NCBI RefSeq assembly: GCF_014297335.1
Contig: NZ_JACOQH010000011.1
Coordinates: 12,385 to 76,384, forward strand
DNA from: Roseburia_D yibonii
GTDB lineage: Bacteria; Bacillota; Clostridia; Lachnospirales; Lachnospiraceae
Direction of reading: 5' to 3'
Length of the DNA stretch: 64,000 bases
Position 1 is the stretch's first letter, and each line of letters begins with the position of its first letter. The notes under the pieces were generated by a model. It saw only the letters and a list, made by a program, of their open reading frames with translations. It had not been told where the DNA came from and searched no databases. Shown here in pieces: positions 50,935 through 58,760 of this stretch. The position numbers and the translations under genes are program-made.

Positions 50935-50978
50935 ATAACCATTTTTGGATTGAATAACCATTTTTGCCATGTTAATAT
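50935..50978 (+). promoter_or_regulatory. yigZ promoter with tandem 13-base direct repeats
   Basis: ATAACCATTTTTG occurs at 50935-50947 and again at 50954-50966, 19 bases apart. The repeats bracket and overlap a -35-like TTGAAT (50950-50955), with TAATAT (50973-50978) 17 bases further. This may be an operator. Confidence 0.6.
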
Positions 50979-51019
50979 AGAAAGAAGAAAACAAAAAAAG
51001 AGGCGGCAGGAGACGTTTT

Positions 51020-51670
51020 ATGAGCGAAGGATATAAGATCGTATATGAGGGCGGAAGCGGCGAGATCGAAGAGAAAAAATCGAGGTTCATCGCAACGGTA
51101 CGGCCGGTCGGATCGGAAGAGGAAGTGACGGCATTTCTTGCGGAGATGAAAAAGAAATACTGGGATGCGAGACACAACTGCTTTGCGTATGTGATCGGGG
51201 AAAAGAATGAACTGGTGCGCTGCTCGGATGACGGAGAACCGAGCGGAACAGCGGGACGCCCGATGTTGGATGTACTGCTAAAAGAAGAACTCCATAATGT
51301 GGCGGTGGTGGTGACACGTTATTTCGGCGGAACACTGCTTGGAACCGGCGGACTGGTGCGGGCGTATCAGCAGGCGGTCAAGGAAGGGCTTTCAAACAGT
51401 CAGATCGTTGAAAAACGAAAAGGAAGCCGGCTTGTGATCGACACCGATTATAACGGGATCGGCAAGATCCAGTATCTGTTCGCGCAGGAGGAGATCTCCA
51501 TACTGGATACCGAGTATACCGATGCGGTTCGGATTACGGCAATGGTTCCGGCAGAAAAAAAGGAGCAGATCGAGAAAGCACTGATGGAGGGAACCAACGG
51601 AAAGGCGGGAATTTCCTGGGGTGAAACAGTGGAATATGCCTTCATGGATAAGAAACTGAAAATTTTTTAA
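51020..51670 (+). CDS. yigZ: YigZ/IMPACT family protein
   Basis: The 216-residue protein belongs to the YigZ/IMPACT family. The N-terminal UPF0029 domain shows EIEEKKSRFIATV, HNCFAYVIG, CSDDGEPSGTAGRPMLDVL and VVVTRYFGGTLLGTGGLVRAY; a smaller C-terminal DUF1949 domain follows from about residue 140. The biochemical role in bacteria is unclear, possibly linked to translation or proline peptidase-like folds. It stands between the divergent penicillin-binding protein gene and tRNA-Gln. Confidence 0.92.
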   Translation: MSEGYKIVYEGGSGEIEEKKSRFIATVRPVGSEEEVTAFLAEMKKKYWDARHNCFAYVIGEKNELVRCSDDGEPSGTAGRPMLDVLLKEELHNVAVVVTRYFGGTLLGTGGLVRAYQQAVKEGLSNSQIVEKRKGSRLVIDTDYNGIGKIQYLFAQEEISILDTEYTDAVRITAMVPAEKKEQIEKALMEGTNGKAGISWGETVEYAFMDKKLKIF

Positions 51671-51678
51671 AAAAAGTG

Positions 51679-51707
51679 TTGACATTTCTCAAATAGGTAC
51701 GTATAAT
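51679..51707 (+). promoter_or_regulatory. Consensus promoter of tRNA-Gln
   Basis: A perfect TTGACA (51679-51684) and a perfect TATAAT (51702-51707) are 17 bases apart, 44 bases before the tRNA. Confidence 0.92.
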
Positions 51708-51750
51708 ATCCATTGTTGACAGCGCAAAACAAACAGCGCAGACAACCTGA

Positions 51751-51822
51751 TGGCCCATCGCCAAATGGTAAGGCAACGGACTCTGACTCCGTCATTTCCA
51801 GGTTCGAATCCTGGTGGGCCAG
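51751..51822 (+). tRNA. tRNA-Gln (anticodon CTG)
   Basis: The acceptor arms TGGCCCA (51751-51757) and TGGGCCA (51815-51821) pair, with G as discriminator. The anticodon stem ACGGA/TCCGT encloses CTCTGAC, giving anticodon CTG (codon CAG). The T-loop GGTTCGAATCC is canonical. No CCA is encoded. Confidence 0.95.
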
Positions 51823-51834
51823 CTACTTGTTAGA

Positions 51835-51860
51835 AGTACCACGCGAGTGGTACTTTTTTT
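51835..51860 (+). terminator. Intrinsic terminator after tRNA-Gln
   Basis: AGTACCAC (51835-51842) pairs with GTGGTACT (51847-51854) around GCGA, followed by six more T residues. Confidence 0.9.
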
Positions 51861-51876
51861 GTAATGGCGACGAGGA

Positions 51877-51949
51877 AAATGGACGCCGTGCTTGCACGAG
51901 CGTCCATTTGACGACCGCTAATCTTAAGCGGGATGCGGAACGCATCCCG
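51877..51949 (+). other. Two consecutive strong hairpins upstream of the thioesterase gene
   Basis: Hairpin one: 51877-51885 pairs with 51901-51909 and an inner CGTG/CACG stem continues it. Hairpin two: CGGGATGCG (51929-51937) pairs with CGCATCCCG (51941-51949) around GAA. They fill the 120 bases between the tRNA terminator and the thioesterase gene. No T-run follows either. They could be a structured leader of that mRNA or a leftover of an inserted repeat. Confidence 0.55.
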
Positions 51950-51979
51950 TCTCTGTTATCAGGGAAAGGAACGAAAAAG

Positions 51980-52711
51980 ATGTATCAATTTAAAAGCAGG
52001 GTAAGATACAGTGAATGTAACGCGAAAGCAGAGATCACGCTTCCGGCGCTGGTGAATTATCTGCAGGACTGCTGTACCTTTCAGTCGGAGGATCTTCGGA
52101 TCGGCGTGGATTATTTAAAAGAGCATCATGAGGCATGGCTGCTTTCCTCCTGGCAGATTGTCATAAAACGCTATCCGAAAATGGGAGAGGAGATCACGGT
52201 AAGCACCTGGCCGTATGCGTTCAAGAGCTTTTACGGCTACCGTAATTTTACGATCGAGGATGAAAAGGGCGAGGTCGTAGCGTACGCAAATTCCGTCTGG
52301 ATCTTTCTTGATACGGACAGCGGAAGACCAAAGCGTGTGTCGGAAGAGATGCTAAAGGCATATGTGTTTGAGGAGCAGTACCCGATGGAAACCGCGGAGC
52401 GCAAGATCCGTCTGCCGGAAGAAATGGATGCGGGCGAACCGTTTGCGGTGCAGAAATTCCACATTGACACCAATCATCATGTAAATAATGAAAAATATAT
52501 CCTGATGGCAGAAGAATATCTCACCGAGAAAGAGCGTGTGCGGGAAGTACGCGTGGATTACCGCAAGGCGGCGGTGCTCGGGGATATGATCTATCCACAG
52601 GCGAAAAAGATGAAAGATAAGACCGTGGTTGCGCTTTGTGATGAGGCGGGAAAACCGTATGCGGTCATCGAATTTCAGACAGAGCAGGGAAAGGAGAGCC
52701 AGACGTGTTAA
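51980..52711 (+). CDS. Acyl-ACP thioesterase
   Basis: The 243-residue protein is a FatA/FatB-type acyl-ACP thioesterase with two hot-dog domains. Recognisable parts are VRYSECNAKAEITLPALVNYLQD at the start, SWQIVIKRYPKMGEEI, FYGYRNFTIEDEKG, and in the second half KFHIDTNHHVNNEKYILMAEEYL with the conserved Asp-x-Asn-x-His residues of the catalytic region. It releases free fatty acids from acyl carrier protein. The ATG at 51980 follows GGAAAGGA; the frame upstream runs through the tRNA gene and is not real. cvfB overlaps the stop by 7 bases. Confidence 0.9.
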   Translation: MYQFKSRVRYSECNAKAEITLPALVNYLQDCCTFQSEDLRIGVDYLKEHHEAWLLSSWQIVIKRYPKMGEEITVSTWPYAFKSFYGYRNFTIEDEKGEVVAYANSVWIFLDTDSGRPKRVSEEMLKAYVFEEQYPMETAERKIRLPEEMDAGEPFAVQKFHIDTNHHVNNEKYILMAEEYLTEKERVREVRVDYRKAAVLGDMIYPQAKKMKDKTVVALCDEAGKPYAVIEFQTEQGKESQTC

Positions 52712-53544
52712 AACTGGGCGAAAAGCAGAAATTACAGGTTGTAAAAAAAGTAGATTTCGGGATCTATCTGGCGGAGCGGGAGGATGACGAGACGAGAGTC
52801 CTGCTTCCGAAAAAGCAGGTGCCGGAAGGGATCCGCATCGGTGATGAACTGACCGTGTTTTTATATAAGGATTCCAAAGACAGACTGATCTCCACGCTGA
52901 CAGAGCCGAAGCTTACGCTCGGTGGTCTTGCGGTATTAAAAGTGGGACAGGTCGGAAAGATCGGCGCATTTTTGGATTGGGGACTTGAAAAAGATCTGTT
53001 TCTTCCATATAAAGAAATGACCCAGAAAGTGGGAGAGGGAGACGAAATATTAGTCACACTCTATATCGACAAGAGCCACAGACTCTGCGCGAGCATGAAA
53101 GGGATCTATGATCTGCTGTCTCTGGACTCTCCGTACAAAAAAGATGACACGGTAGAGGGACGTGTCTACGAATTCAGCGACAATTTCGGAACATTTGTGG
53201 CAGTGGATGACAAATATTCGGCAATGCTTCCGAATTATGAGGATCACAGTTTTCTCCGCATCGGAGATGTCATCACGGCAAAAGTTACGCATGTCAAAGA
53301 AGACGGCAAACTGGATCTGACCCTGCGGGAAAAAGCATATATCCAGATGGACGCGGACGCAGAGAAAGTGATGCAGGTCATTGAGGAATACGCCGGTGTA
53401 TTGCCGTTTTCGGATAAGGCATCACCGGAAGTGATAAAACGTGAGACCGGACTCAGCAAAAACGCGTTTAAGCGCGCAGTCGGGAGACTCTATAAGGAAC
53501 GCAGGGTAGAAATCACGGAGCACGCGATCCGCAAAGTGAAATAA
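52705..53544 (+). CDS. cvfB: S1-like RNA-binding protein CvfB/YitL family
   Basis: The 279-residue protein has an N-terminal OB/S1-like part, two S1 domains (about 65-130, GKIGAFLDWGLEKDLFLPYKEM, and 145-205, the region with NFGTFVAVDDKYSAMLPNYED), and a C-terminal winged helix (about 210-279, VIKRETGLSKNAFKRAVGRLYKE). This is the layout of CvfB, a virulence-related RNA-binding regulator in staphylococci. It starts with GTG at 52705 after AAGGAGAG, inside the thioesterase gene, so the two are translationally coupled. Confidence 0.9.
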   Translation: MLKLGEKQKLQVVKKVDFGIYLAEREDDETRVLLPKKQVPEGIRIGDELTVFLYKDSKDRLISTLTEPKLTLGGLAVLKVGQVGKIGAFLDWGLEKDLFLPYKEMTQKVGEGDEILVTLYIDKSHRLCASMKGIYDLLSLDSPYKKDDTVEGRVYEFSDNFGTFVAVDDKYSAMLPNYEDHSFLRIGDVITAKVTHVKEDGKLDLTLREKAYIQMDADAEKVMQVIEEYAGVLPFSDKASPEVIKRETGLSKNAFKRAVGRLYKERRVEITEHAIRKVK

Positions 53545-53598
53545 GGCAGTAAGCGGACAGTGATCCGCAATTAAAATAAAAGAAAGAAGGATATCAGC

Positions 53599-53973
53599 AT
53601 GAAGAAAGTAATCAGTACACCAAAGGCCCCGGCAGCGATCGGACCGTATTCACAGGCAATCGAAGTAAATGGAATGGTATACACATCCGGCATCATCCCG
53701 GTTGTACCGGAGACCGGAGAGATCCCGGAAGGATCTGAGGCACAGGCAAAACAGGCACTGACCAACCTTTCCAATCTGCTTTTGGCAGCCGGAACCAACA
53801 TGGACAATGTGGTAAAGACAACCGTATTCATTAAAGAGATGAATGATTTCGGAACCATCAATGAAGTGTATAAGACATTCTTTACCAGCGATTTCCCATC
53901 CAGAAGCTGTGTGGAAGTTGCGCGCCTTCCGAAAGACGTTATGCTTGAGATCGAAGCGATCGCGATAAAATAA
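53599..53973 (+). CDS. ridA: RidA family enamine/imine deaminase
   Basis: RidA hydrolyses reactive enamine/imine intermediates from PLP enzymes. The 124-residue protein matches family length and motifs: PKAPAAIGPYSQAI at the start, VYTSGIIPVVPETGE, TNLLLAAGT-like NLSNLLLAAGTNMDNVVKTTVF, and the C-terminal RSCVEVARLPKDVMLEIEAIA with the conserved catalytic-site Arg and Glu. AAGAAGGATA precedes the ATG. A terminator follows. Confidence 0.95.
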   Translation: MKKVISTPKAPAAIGPYSQAIEVNGMVYTSGIIPVVPETGEIPEGSEAQAKQALTNLSNLLLAAGTNMDNVVKTTVFIKEMNDFGTINEVYKTFFTSDFPSRSCVEVARLPKDVMLEIEAIAIK

Positions 53974-53997
53974 AACGATTAAATAAGAAGAAAAAAG

Positions 53998-54041
53998 ACG
54001 GGCAGTTACACGAAAGAAGAGGTGTAACTGTCCGTTTTTTA
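53998..54041. terminator. Bidirectional terminator between ridA and the convergent gene
   Basis: A 14-base stem (53998-54011 with 54022-54035, one or two mismatches) is flanked by A-rich sequence on the left and T residues on the right, so it works for both strands. Confidence 0.82.
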
Positions 54042-54362
54042 CATGGAGCCGAGCGTGGAATAATAGTGATCCAGATATTTTTCGGCCGCGTTCATAAAAT
54101 TGTCGATACTTCCAAAACTTGCGATCGTGATGATGCTGATTAGGATCATCATAGCGCCGATGAAAATGCCGATCGCGTTTAAAATAAGTCCCGCCACGGT
54201 GTTTTTCGGATAGGCATTGCTGCTGCCTCTTGAGAGCAGCGCCAGGATAAGCCCGATCGAACCAAAGATCAGAGAAGTGCCAAAACAGCTTGCGATGATC
54301 GAGATGATGCCAAAGGCAACCGACGCGAACGCCATGGTGGAAGAACTTTTGTCAGAATTCAT
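54039..54362 (-). CDS. Small DUF4190-like membrane protein
   Basis: The 107-residue protein has two or three hydrophobic segments (FASVAFGIISIIASCFGTSL, GLILALL and ILNAIGIFIGAMMILIS) linked by a Gly/Ser/Asn-rich turn, the pattern of DUF4190 and related small membrane proteins. A short hydrophilic tail follows. Function unknown. The gene is convergent with ridA and divergent from tex. Confidence 0.75.
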   Translation of the reverse strand: MNSDKSSSTMAFASVAFGIISIIASCFGTSLIFGSIGLILALLSRGSSNAYPKNTVAGLILNAIGIFIGAMMILISIITIASFGSIDNFMNAAEKYLDHYYSTLGSM

Positions 54363-54439
54363 AAAAATTTCTCCTTAAAATCCCAAGAATTAAAATTTCT
54401 CTTATTTTACCATGACGCGGATGAAAAGTAAACGTTTCC

Positions 54440-54468
54440 TTGTTTCGCGGAACGCTTCGGGGTATAAT
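54440..54468 (+). promoter_or_regulatory. Promoter of tex
   Basis: TTGTTT (54440-54445) and a perfect TATAAT (54463-54468) are 17 bases apart. Confidence 0.78.
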
Positions 54469-54499
54469 ATGGCTATCAGAAAGAAATGAGGAAAGAGAC

Positions 54500-56647
54500 A
54501 TGGACATTACAGCAAAACTTGCAGAAGAACTGCAGATCCGGAAGAAACAGGCGGAGGCTGCGGTAAAACTGATCGATGAGGGAAATACGATCCCGTTCAT
54601 TGCCAGATACCGGAAAGAAGCGACAGGAGCCTTAAACGACGAGGTGCTTCGCAGTCTGGCAGAACGCCTGACCTATCTGAGAAATCTGGAGGAGAAAAAG
54701 GAACAGGTTTTATCCAGCATTGAGGAACAGGGAAAACTGACCGCAGAATTAAAGACACAGATCCTTGCGGCGGAAACCATGGTTGTAGTGGATGATCTGT
54801 ATCGCCCATATCGTCCGAAGCGCCGTACCAGAGCGATCATCGCGAGAGAAAAAGGATTGCAGCCGCTTGCGGATCTGATCTGGCTTCAGATGTCAAAGAC
54901 ACCGCTTGCCGCAGAGGCGGAAAAATACATAGATCCGGAAAAAGAAGTAAATACAGCGGAAGACGCGATCGCCGGCGCAAAAGATATTCTTGCCGAACAG
55001 ATTTCGGATGAAGCGGCTTACCGTATCCGTATCCGGGAAATGACGGTAAAAGAAGGAAAGATCGTATCTTCGGCAAAGGACAAAGAGGCAGAGTCGGTCT
55101 ATGAGATGTATTATGAATTTGAAGAGGGGATCGCGAAACTGGCGGGACACCGTATCCTTGCACTCAACCGTGGCGAGAATGAAAAGATCCTCACCGTGAA
55201 GGTGCAGGCACCGGAGGATCGTATCCTTTCCTATCTGGAGCGGAAAGTAATAAAAAGGGACAACCCGGTCACATCCGGTGTGTTAAAAGAAGTGATCGCG
55301 GACAGTTACAGCAGACTGATCGCACCGGCGATCGAGCGTGAGATCAGAAGCAGCCTGACCGAGCGCGCGGAAGATGGCGCAATCCGGGTATTCGGCAAGA
55401 ATCTCGAACAGCTTCTGATGCAGCCGCCGATCGCGAATCAGGTGGTGCTTGGATGGGATCCTGCGTTCCGTACCGGGTGCAAGCTTGCCGTGGTGGATGA
55501 GACCGGAAAAGTCCTGGATACCACAGTCATCTATCCGACGGCGCCGCAGAATAAAGTGGCAGAGGCGAAAGCGGTGTTAAAGAAACTCATCGCAAAATAC
55601 AGGATCACACTGATCTCGCTTGGAAACGGAACCGCATCGCGCGAATCAGAGCAGATCATTGTGGAACTGTTAAAAGAAATTCCGCAGAAAGTGCAGTACA
55701 TCATCGTAAATGAGGCGGGAGCGTCGGTCTATTCCGCAAGTAAGCTCGCAACAGAAGAATTCCCGAATTTTGATGTGGGACAAAGAAGCGCGGCATCCAT
55801 GGCAAGACGACTGCAGGATCCGCTCGCGGAGCTGGTAAAGATCGATCCGAAATCCATCGGTGTCGGTCAGTATCAGCATGATATGAACCAGAAAAAATTA
55901 AGCGAAGCGCTTCAGGGTGTGGTAGAAGGCTGCGTAAACAAAGTCGGCGTAGACTTAAATACGGCTTCCGTATCGCTTCTGTCCTATATTTCCGGTGTGA
56001 GCAAGGTGATCGCCAAGAACATCGTTGCCTACCGCGAGGAGAATGGACGTTTCGCGGCGCGCAGTGAGCTCTTAAAAGTGGCAAAACTTGGACCGAAAGC
56101 CTATGAACAGTGCGCGGGATTTTTGCGCATCGCGGATGGAAAAAATCCGCTGGATGCGACGGGCGTACATCCGGAATCCTATGAGGCGGCAAAGAAACTC
56201 TTGGAAAAGCTCGGATTTTCCACGGAGGATGTAAAAAACAGAAAACTTTCCGGCATCGGCAAAAAAATATCGGATTATCCCAAACTTGCAGAGGAGCTTG
56301 GCGTAGGTGAACTGACACTGAAAGATATTGTAAAAGAACTGGAAAAACCGGCGCGTGATCCGAGAGAGGATATGCCAAAGCCGATCCTGCGCAGTGACGT
56401 GCTTGAGATCAAAGACTTAAAGCCGGGCATGATCTTAAAAGGAACCGTGCGCAACGTGATCGATTTCGGGGCGTTTGTGGATATCGGCGTGCATCAGGAC
56501 GGACTGGTGCATATTTCCCAGATCTGTGACCGTTACATCAAGCATCCCTTAGAGGCAGTGAGCGTCGGGGACATCGTGGATGTGCAGGTCATGAGCGTGG
56601 ATGTGAAGAAGCAGAGAATTCAGCTTACCATGAAATTTCAAAAATAG
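54500..56647 (+). CDS. tex: Tex family RNA-binding transcription accessory protein
   Basis: The 715-residue protein is a Tex homologue: an N-terminal helical domain, a YqgF-like domain (about 320-450, LGWDPAFRTGCKLAVVDETGKVLDT and the following LISLGNGTASRESE), helix-hairpin-helix units (SYISGVSKVIAKNIVAYREENGRF) and a C-terminal S1 domain (about 640-712, LKGTVRNVIDFGAFVDIGVHQDGLVH). Tex is linked to transcription and RNA turnover and resembles eukaryotic Spt6. I chose ATG 54500 (GAGGAAAGAG upstream); the longer frame runs through the promoter. The decayed two-component locus begins 18 bases after its stop. Confidence 0.95.
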   Translation: MDITAKLAEELQIRKKQAEAAVKLIDEGNTIPFIARYRKEATGALNDEVLRSLAERLTYLRNLEEKKEQVLSSIEEQGKLTAELKTQILAAETMVVVDDLYRPYRPKRRTRAIIAREKGLQPLADLIWLQMSKTPLAAEAEKYIDPEKEVNTAEDAIAGAKDILAEQISDEAAYRIRIREMTVKEGKIVSSAKDKEAESVYEMYYEFEEGIAKLAGHRILALNRGENEKILTVKVQAPEDRILSYLERKVIKRDNPVTSGVLKEVIADSYSRLIAPAIEREIRSSLTERAEDGAIRVFGKNLEQLLMQPPIANQVVLGWDPAFRTGCKLAVVDETGKVLDTTVIYPTAPQNKVAEAKAVLKKLIAKYRITLISLGNGTASRESEQIIVELLKEIPQKVQYIIVNEAGASVYSASKLATEEFPNFDVGQRSAASMARRLQDPLAELVKIDPKSIGVGQYQHDMNQKKLSEALQGVVEGCVNKVGVDLNTASVSLLSYISGVSKVIAKNIVAYREENGRFAARSELLKVAKLGPKAYEQCAGFLRIADGKNPLDATGVHPESYEAAKKLLEKLGFSTEDVKNRKLSGIGKKISDYPKLAEELGVGELTLKDIVKELEKPARDPREDMPKPILRSDVLEIKDLKPGMILKGTVRNVIDFGAFVDIGVHQDGLVHISQICDRYIKHPLEAVSVGDIVDVQVMSVDVKKQRIQLTMKFQK

Positions 56648-56665
56648 AGAAGCAGGTGGGAGAAT

Positions 56666-57306
56666 ATGCAACTGTTGTATGCAGAGGACGAGGAGGAAAT
56701 GTCCGAGGCGGTTGTGGACATTCTGACTTATCACAAATACACCGTAGACGCGGTTTACGATGGAGAGGAAGCGCTTTCCTATGCTCATGCGGAACAATAT
56801 GACGGGATCATTCTGGATGTCATGATGCCAAAAAAGAGCGGACTTCAGGTGTTAAAAGAATTAAGGGCGGAGGGATGTAAGACACCGATCCTTCTTCTTA
56901 CTGCGAAAGCAGAGGTGGAAGACCGGATCGAAGGGCTGGATCTCGGGTCGGATGATTATCTGCCCAAACCATTCGTCATGGGGAACTGCTTGCCCGTGTG
57001 CGTGCCATGCTGCGCAGACGCGAGGAGTTTACGCCGAATGTTCTGACCTGTGGCGGGGTCTCGTTAAACCAGAGTACTTATACGAGTCGGCTGCGTTAAA
57101 AAACATCGAGATACACGAAGAGATCGCGGCGGGTGTGGATGTCCATGCAAGCCGGGAGAACCTGATCCAGCTGATCTCCATCCTTTTTGATAACGCGGTC
57201 AAATACGCAAGTGAGGGCGATCGCACTGGCACGTGGGGGCACACTTGGCGCGTCCTATGAAAAAGACGACATCATCTGCTTTACGCTAAGATTAAAAGAA
57301 CCCTGA
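56666..57306 (+). pseudogene. Decayed two-component system: response regulator fused to kinase remnants
   Basis: A receiver domain (about 56666-56980) is intact in sequence, with the acidic pair AEDEEE, the phosphorylation Asp in GIILDVMMPKKSG and the Lys in DDYLPKPF, but the frame then breaks. One frame over continues ELLARVRAMLRRREEFTPN toward the DNA-binding domain, which is missing. The sequence jumps to fragments of a kinase HATPase (LIQLISILFDNAVKYASEG) and its C-terminus (IALARGGTLGASYEKDD, then ICFTLRLKEP ending at 57306), each in a different frame. At least two deletions and frameshifts are needed to explain it. The start codon and ribosome-binding site survive, so a truncated receiver protein might still be made. 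Confidence 0.8.
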
Positions 57307-57338
57307 TACGCATGCAACCCCCAAAAGGGACAAAAAAC

Positions 57339-57367
57339 TTGACAGAAGAGAAAAACGGCATTACACT
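57339..57367 (+). promoter_or_regulatory. Promoter of ribU
   Basis: A perfect TTGACA (57339-57344) and TACACT (57362-57367) are 17 bases apart, just upstream of the FMN riboswitch. Confidence 0.85.
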
Positions 57368-57387
57368 GTGCATGTAAAAGAATAAAA

Positions 57388-57533
57388 TCTTCGGGGCAGG
57401 GTGATGTGCAGGACACAGATTCCCGACCGACGGTGATACCGGAGTCATTAGACTGCCGGAAAGTCCGTGAGCTGAGCGATCAGCTGATCCGGTGAGATTC
57501 CGGAACCGACAGTACAGTCTGGATGTGAGAAGA
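57388..57533 (+). promoter_or_regulatory. FMN riboswitch (RFN element)
   Basis: The conserved RFN blocks occur in order: TCTTCGGGGCAGGGTG at the 5' end, CGACGGTGATACCGGAGTC, CCGGAAAGTCCGTGAGC, TCCGGTGAGATTCCGGAACC, GACAGT and the closing GAGAAGA that pairs with TCTTC. It binds FMN and should switch the terminator at 57549 that lies before ribU, lowering riboflavin uptake when FMN is plentiful. Confidence 0.97.
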
Positions 57534-57548
57534 TAGCGATAGAGAATG

Positions 57549-57575
57549 CCCCCGGATATTTTGTCCGGGGGTTTT
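57549..57575 (+). terminator. Riboswitch-controlled terminator
   Basis: CCCCCGGA (57549-57556) pairs with TCCGGGGG (57564-57571), followed by four T residues, 42 bases before ribU. It is the expression platform of the FMN riboswitch. Confidence 0.9.
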
Positions 57576-57616
57576 GCTATAGGAAATGTCCCGGAACGAA
57601 AAGGAGCAAAAAAGAT

Positions 57617-58216
57617 ATGCACACAAGACAACACAACGTTCGTTACATGACAGTTACGGCAATGCTTTCCGCAGTGGCATTTGCGCTGATGTTTTTTGAA
57701 TTCAGCATTCCGTTTTTAGTACCGTCCTTTATACAGATGGATCTTTCGGAACTTCCGGCACTGATCGGAGCATTTGCGATGGGGCCGTGGTACGGCGTGA
57801 TCATCTGCCTGATCAAAAACCTGATCCATCTGTTGATCACAACGACCGGCGGAGTGGGAGAACTTTCCAACTTTATCCTGGGAGCGGCATTTGTGCTTCC
57901 GGCGGGACTGATCTACCAGAGAAAGAAGACCAAAAAAAACGCGGTGATCGGATCTGTCCTCGGAGCTGCGTTCATGGCGCTTCTCAGTGTGGCGTCCAAC
58001 TACTTCATCGTGTATCCGGTATACACGGCGTTTCTGCCGATGGATACGATCCTTGCGATGTATCAGGAGATCCTGCCAAGCGCAGATACATTACTGAAAT
58101 GCTTGGTCATCTTTAATATGCCGTTTACCTTTGTAAAAGGCATGCTAAGCGTCATCATCACCCTTTTGATCTACAAACATATTTCGCCGATCATAAAAGG
58201 TGTGTCAAACAAATAG
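57617..58216 (+). CDS. ribU: Riboflavin ECF transporter substrate-binding component RibU
   Basis: RibU is the S component that binds riboflavin outside and works with the general EcfAAT module. The 199-residue protein has six membrane helices. Typical features are MTVTAMLSAVAFALMFFEF, the loop with LPALIGAFAMGPWYGVIICLIKNLIHLL, and FNMPFTFVKGMLSV near the C-terminus. Its position directly downstream of an FMN riboswitch confirms the substrate. No ATPase genes adjoin it, consistent with use of the shared EcfAAT at the left edge of the window. A terminator follows at 58227. Confidence 0.95.
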   Translation: MHTRQHNVRYMTVTAMLSAVAFALMFFEFSIPFLVPSFIQMDLSELPALIGAFAMGPWYGVIICLIKNLIHLLITTTGGVGELSNFILGAAFVLPAGLIYQRKKTKKNAVIGSVLGAAFMALLSVASNYFIVYPVYTAFLPMDTILAMYQEILPSADTLLKCLVIFNMPFTFVKGMLSVIITLLIYKHISPIIKGVSNK

Positions 58217-58226
58217 TGAGCTGTTC

Positions 58227-58260
58227 TGCCGGATTCCATTTGTGGATTCCGGCATTTTTT
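58227..58260 (+). terminator. Intrinsic terminator after ribU
   Basis: A 12-base stem with one T-T mismatch (58227-58238 with 58243-58254) is followed by six T residues. Confidence 0.88.
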
Positions 58261-58268
58261 AGTTGGAA

Positions 58269-58297
58269 TTGTCATTTCATTCAAACAATGCTATACT
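58269..58297 (+). promoter_or_regulatory. Promoter of the tsaE operon
   Basis: TTGTCA (58269-58274) and TATACT (58292-58297) are 17 bases apart, 32 bases before tsaE. Confidence 0.8.
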
Positions 58298-58328
58298 TTT
58301 AACAAAACGAAAAAGACAGGAAGAAAAC

Positions 58329-58760
58329 ATGATCTATGAAACATATTCTGCGGAAGAAACAGCCGCATTGGGAGAAAAATTAGGACGGGAGGCAAAGCCC
58401 GGAGATGTCTGCACGCTGATGGGAGACCTCGGTGTCGGAAAGACGGTGCTGACCCAGGGGATCGCAAAGGGACTCGGGATCACGGAGCCGATCTCAAGCC
58501 CGACGTTCACGATCGTGCAGGTCTACGAGGAAGGACGTCTGCCGTTTTACCATTTTGATGTTTACCGCATCGGAGATATCGAGGAGATGGACGAGATCGG
58601 ATATGAGGACTATTTTTACGGACAGGGGCTTACCATGATCGAGTGGGCAAACCTGATCGAAGAGATCCTGCCGCCGGTGCGAAAAGAAATTACCATAGAA
58701 AAAGATCTTGAAAAAGGATTTGATTACCGTAAAATTACGATAGAGGAGGTAGGAGCATGA
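58329..58760 (+). CDS. tsaE: tRNA threonylcarbamoyladenosine biosynthesis ATPase TsaE
   Basis: TsaE is the ATPase that resets the TsaB-TsaD complex, which makes t6A37 in tRNAs. The 143-residue protein has Walker A GDLGVGKTVL (about 34-43), SSPTFTIVQVYE, the FDVYRIGD segment and IEWANLIEEILP. The start at 58329 follows GACAGGAAG; the open frame further upstream overlaps the promoter. Its stop overlaps tsaB (ATGA). With tsaB and tsaD in the same run, the window holds three of the four t6A genes; tsaC is not here. Confidence 0.95.
   Translation: MIYETYSAEETAALGEKLGREAKPGDVCTLMGDLGVGKTVLTQGIAKGLGITEPISSPTFTIVQVYEEGRLPFYHFDVYRIGDIEEMDEIGYEDYFYGQGLTMIEWANLIEEILPPVRKEITIEKDLEKGFDYRKITIEEVGA

Noticed and set aside
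51713..51979. Long N-terminal extension of the thioesterase
   Set aside because: The frame runs through the tRNA-Gln gene and its terminator.
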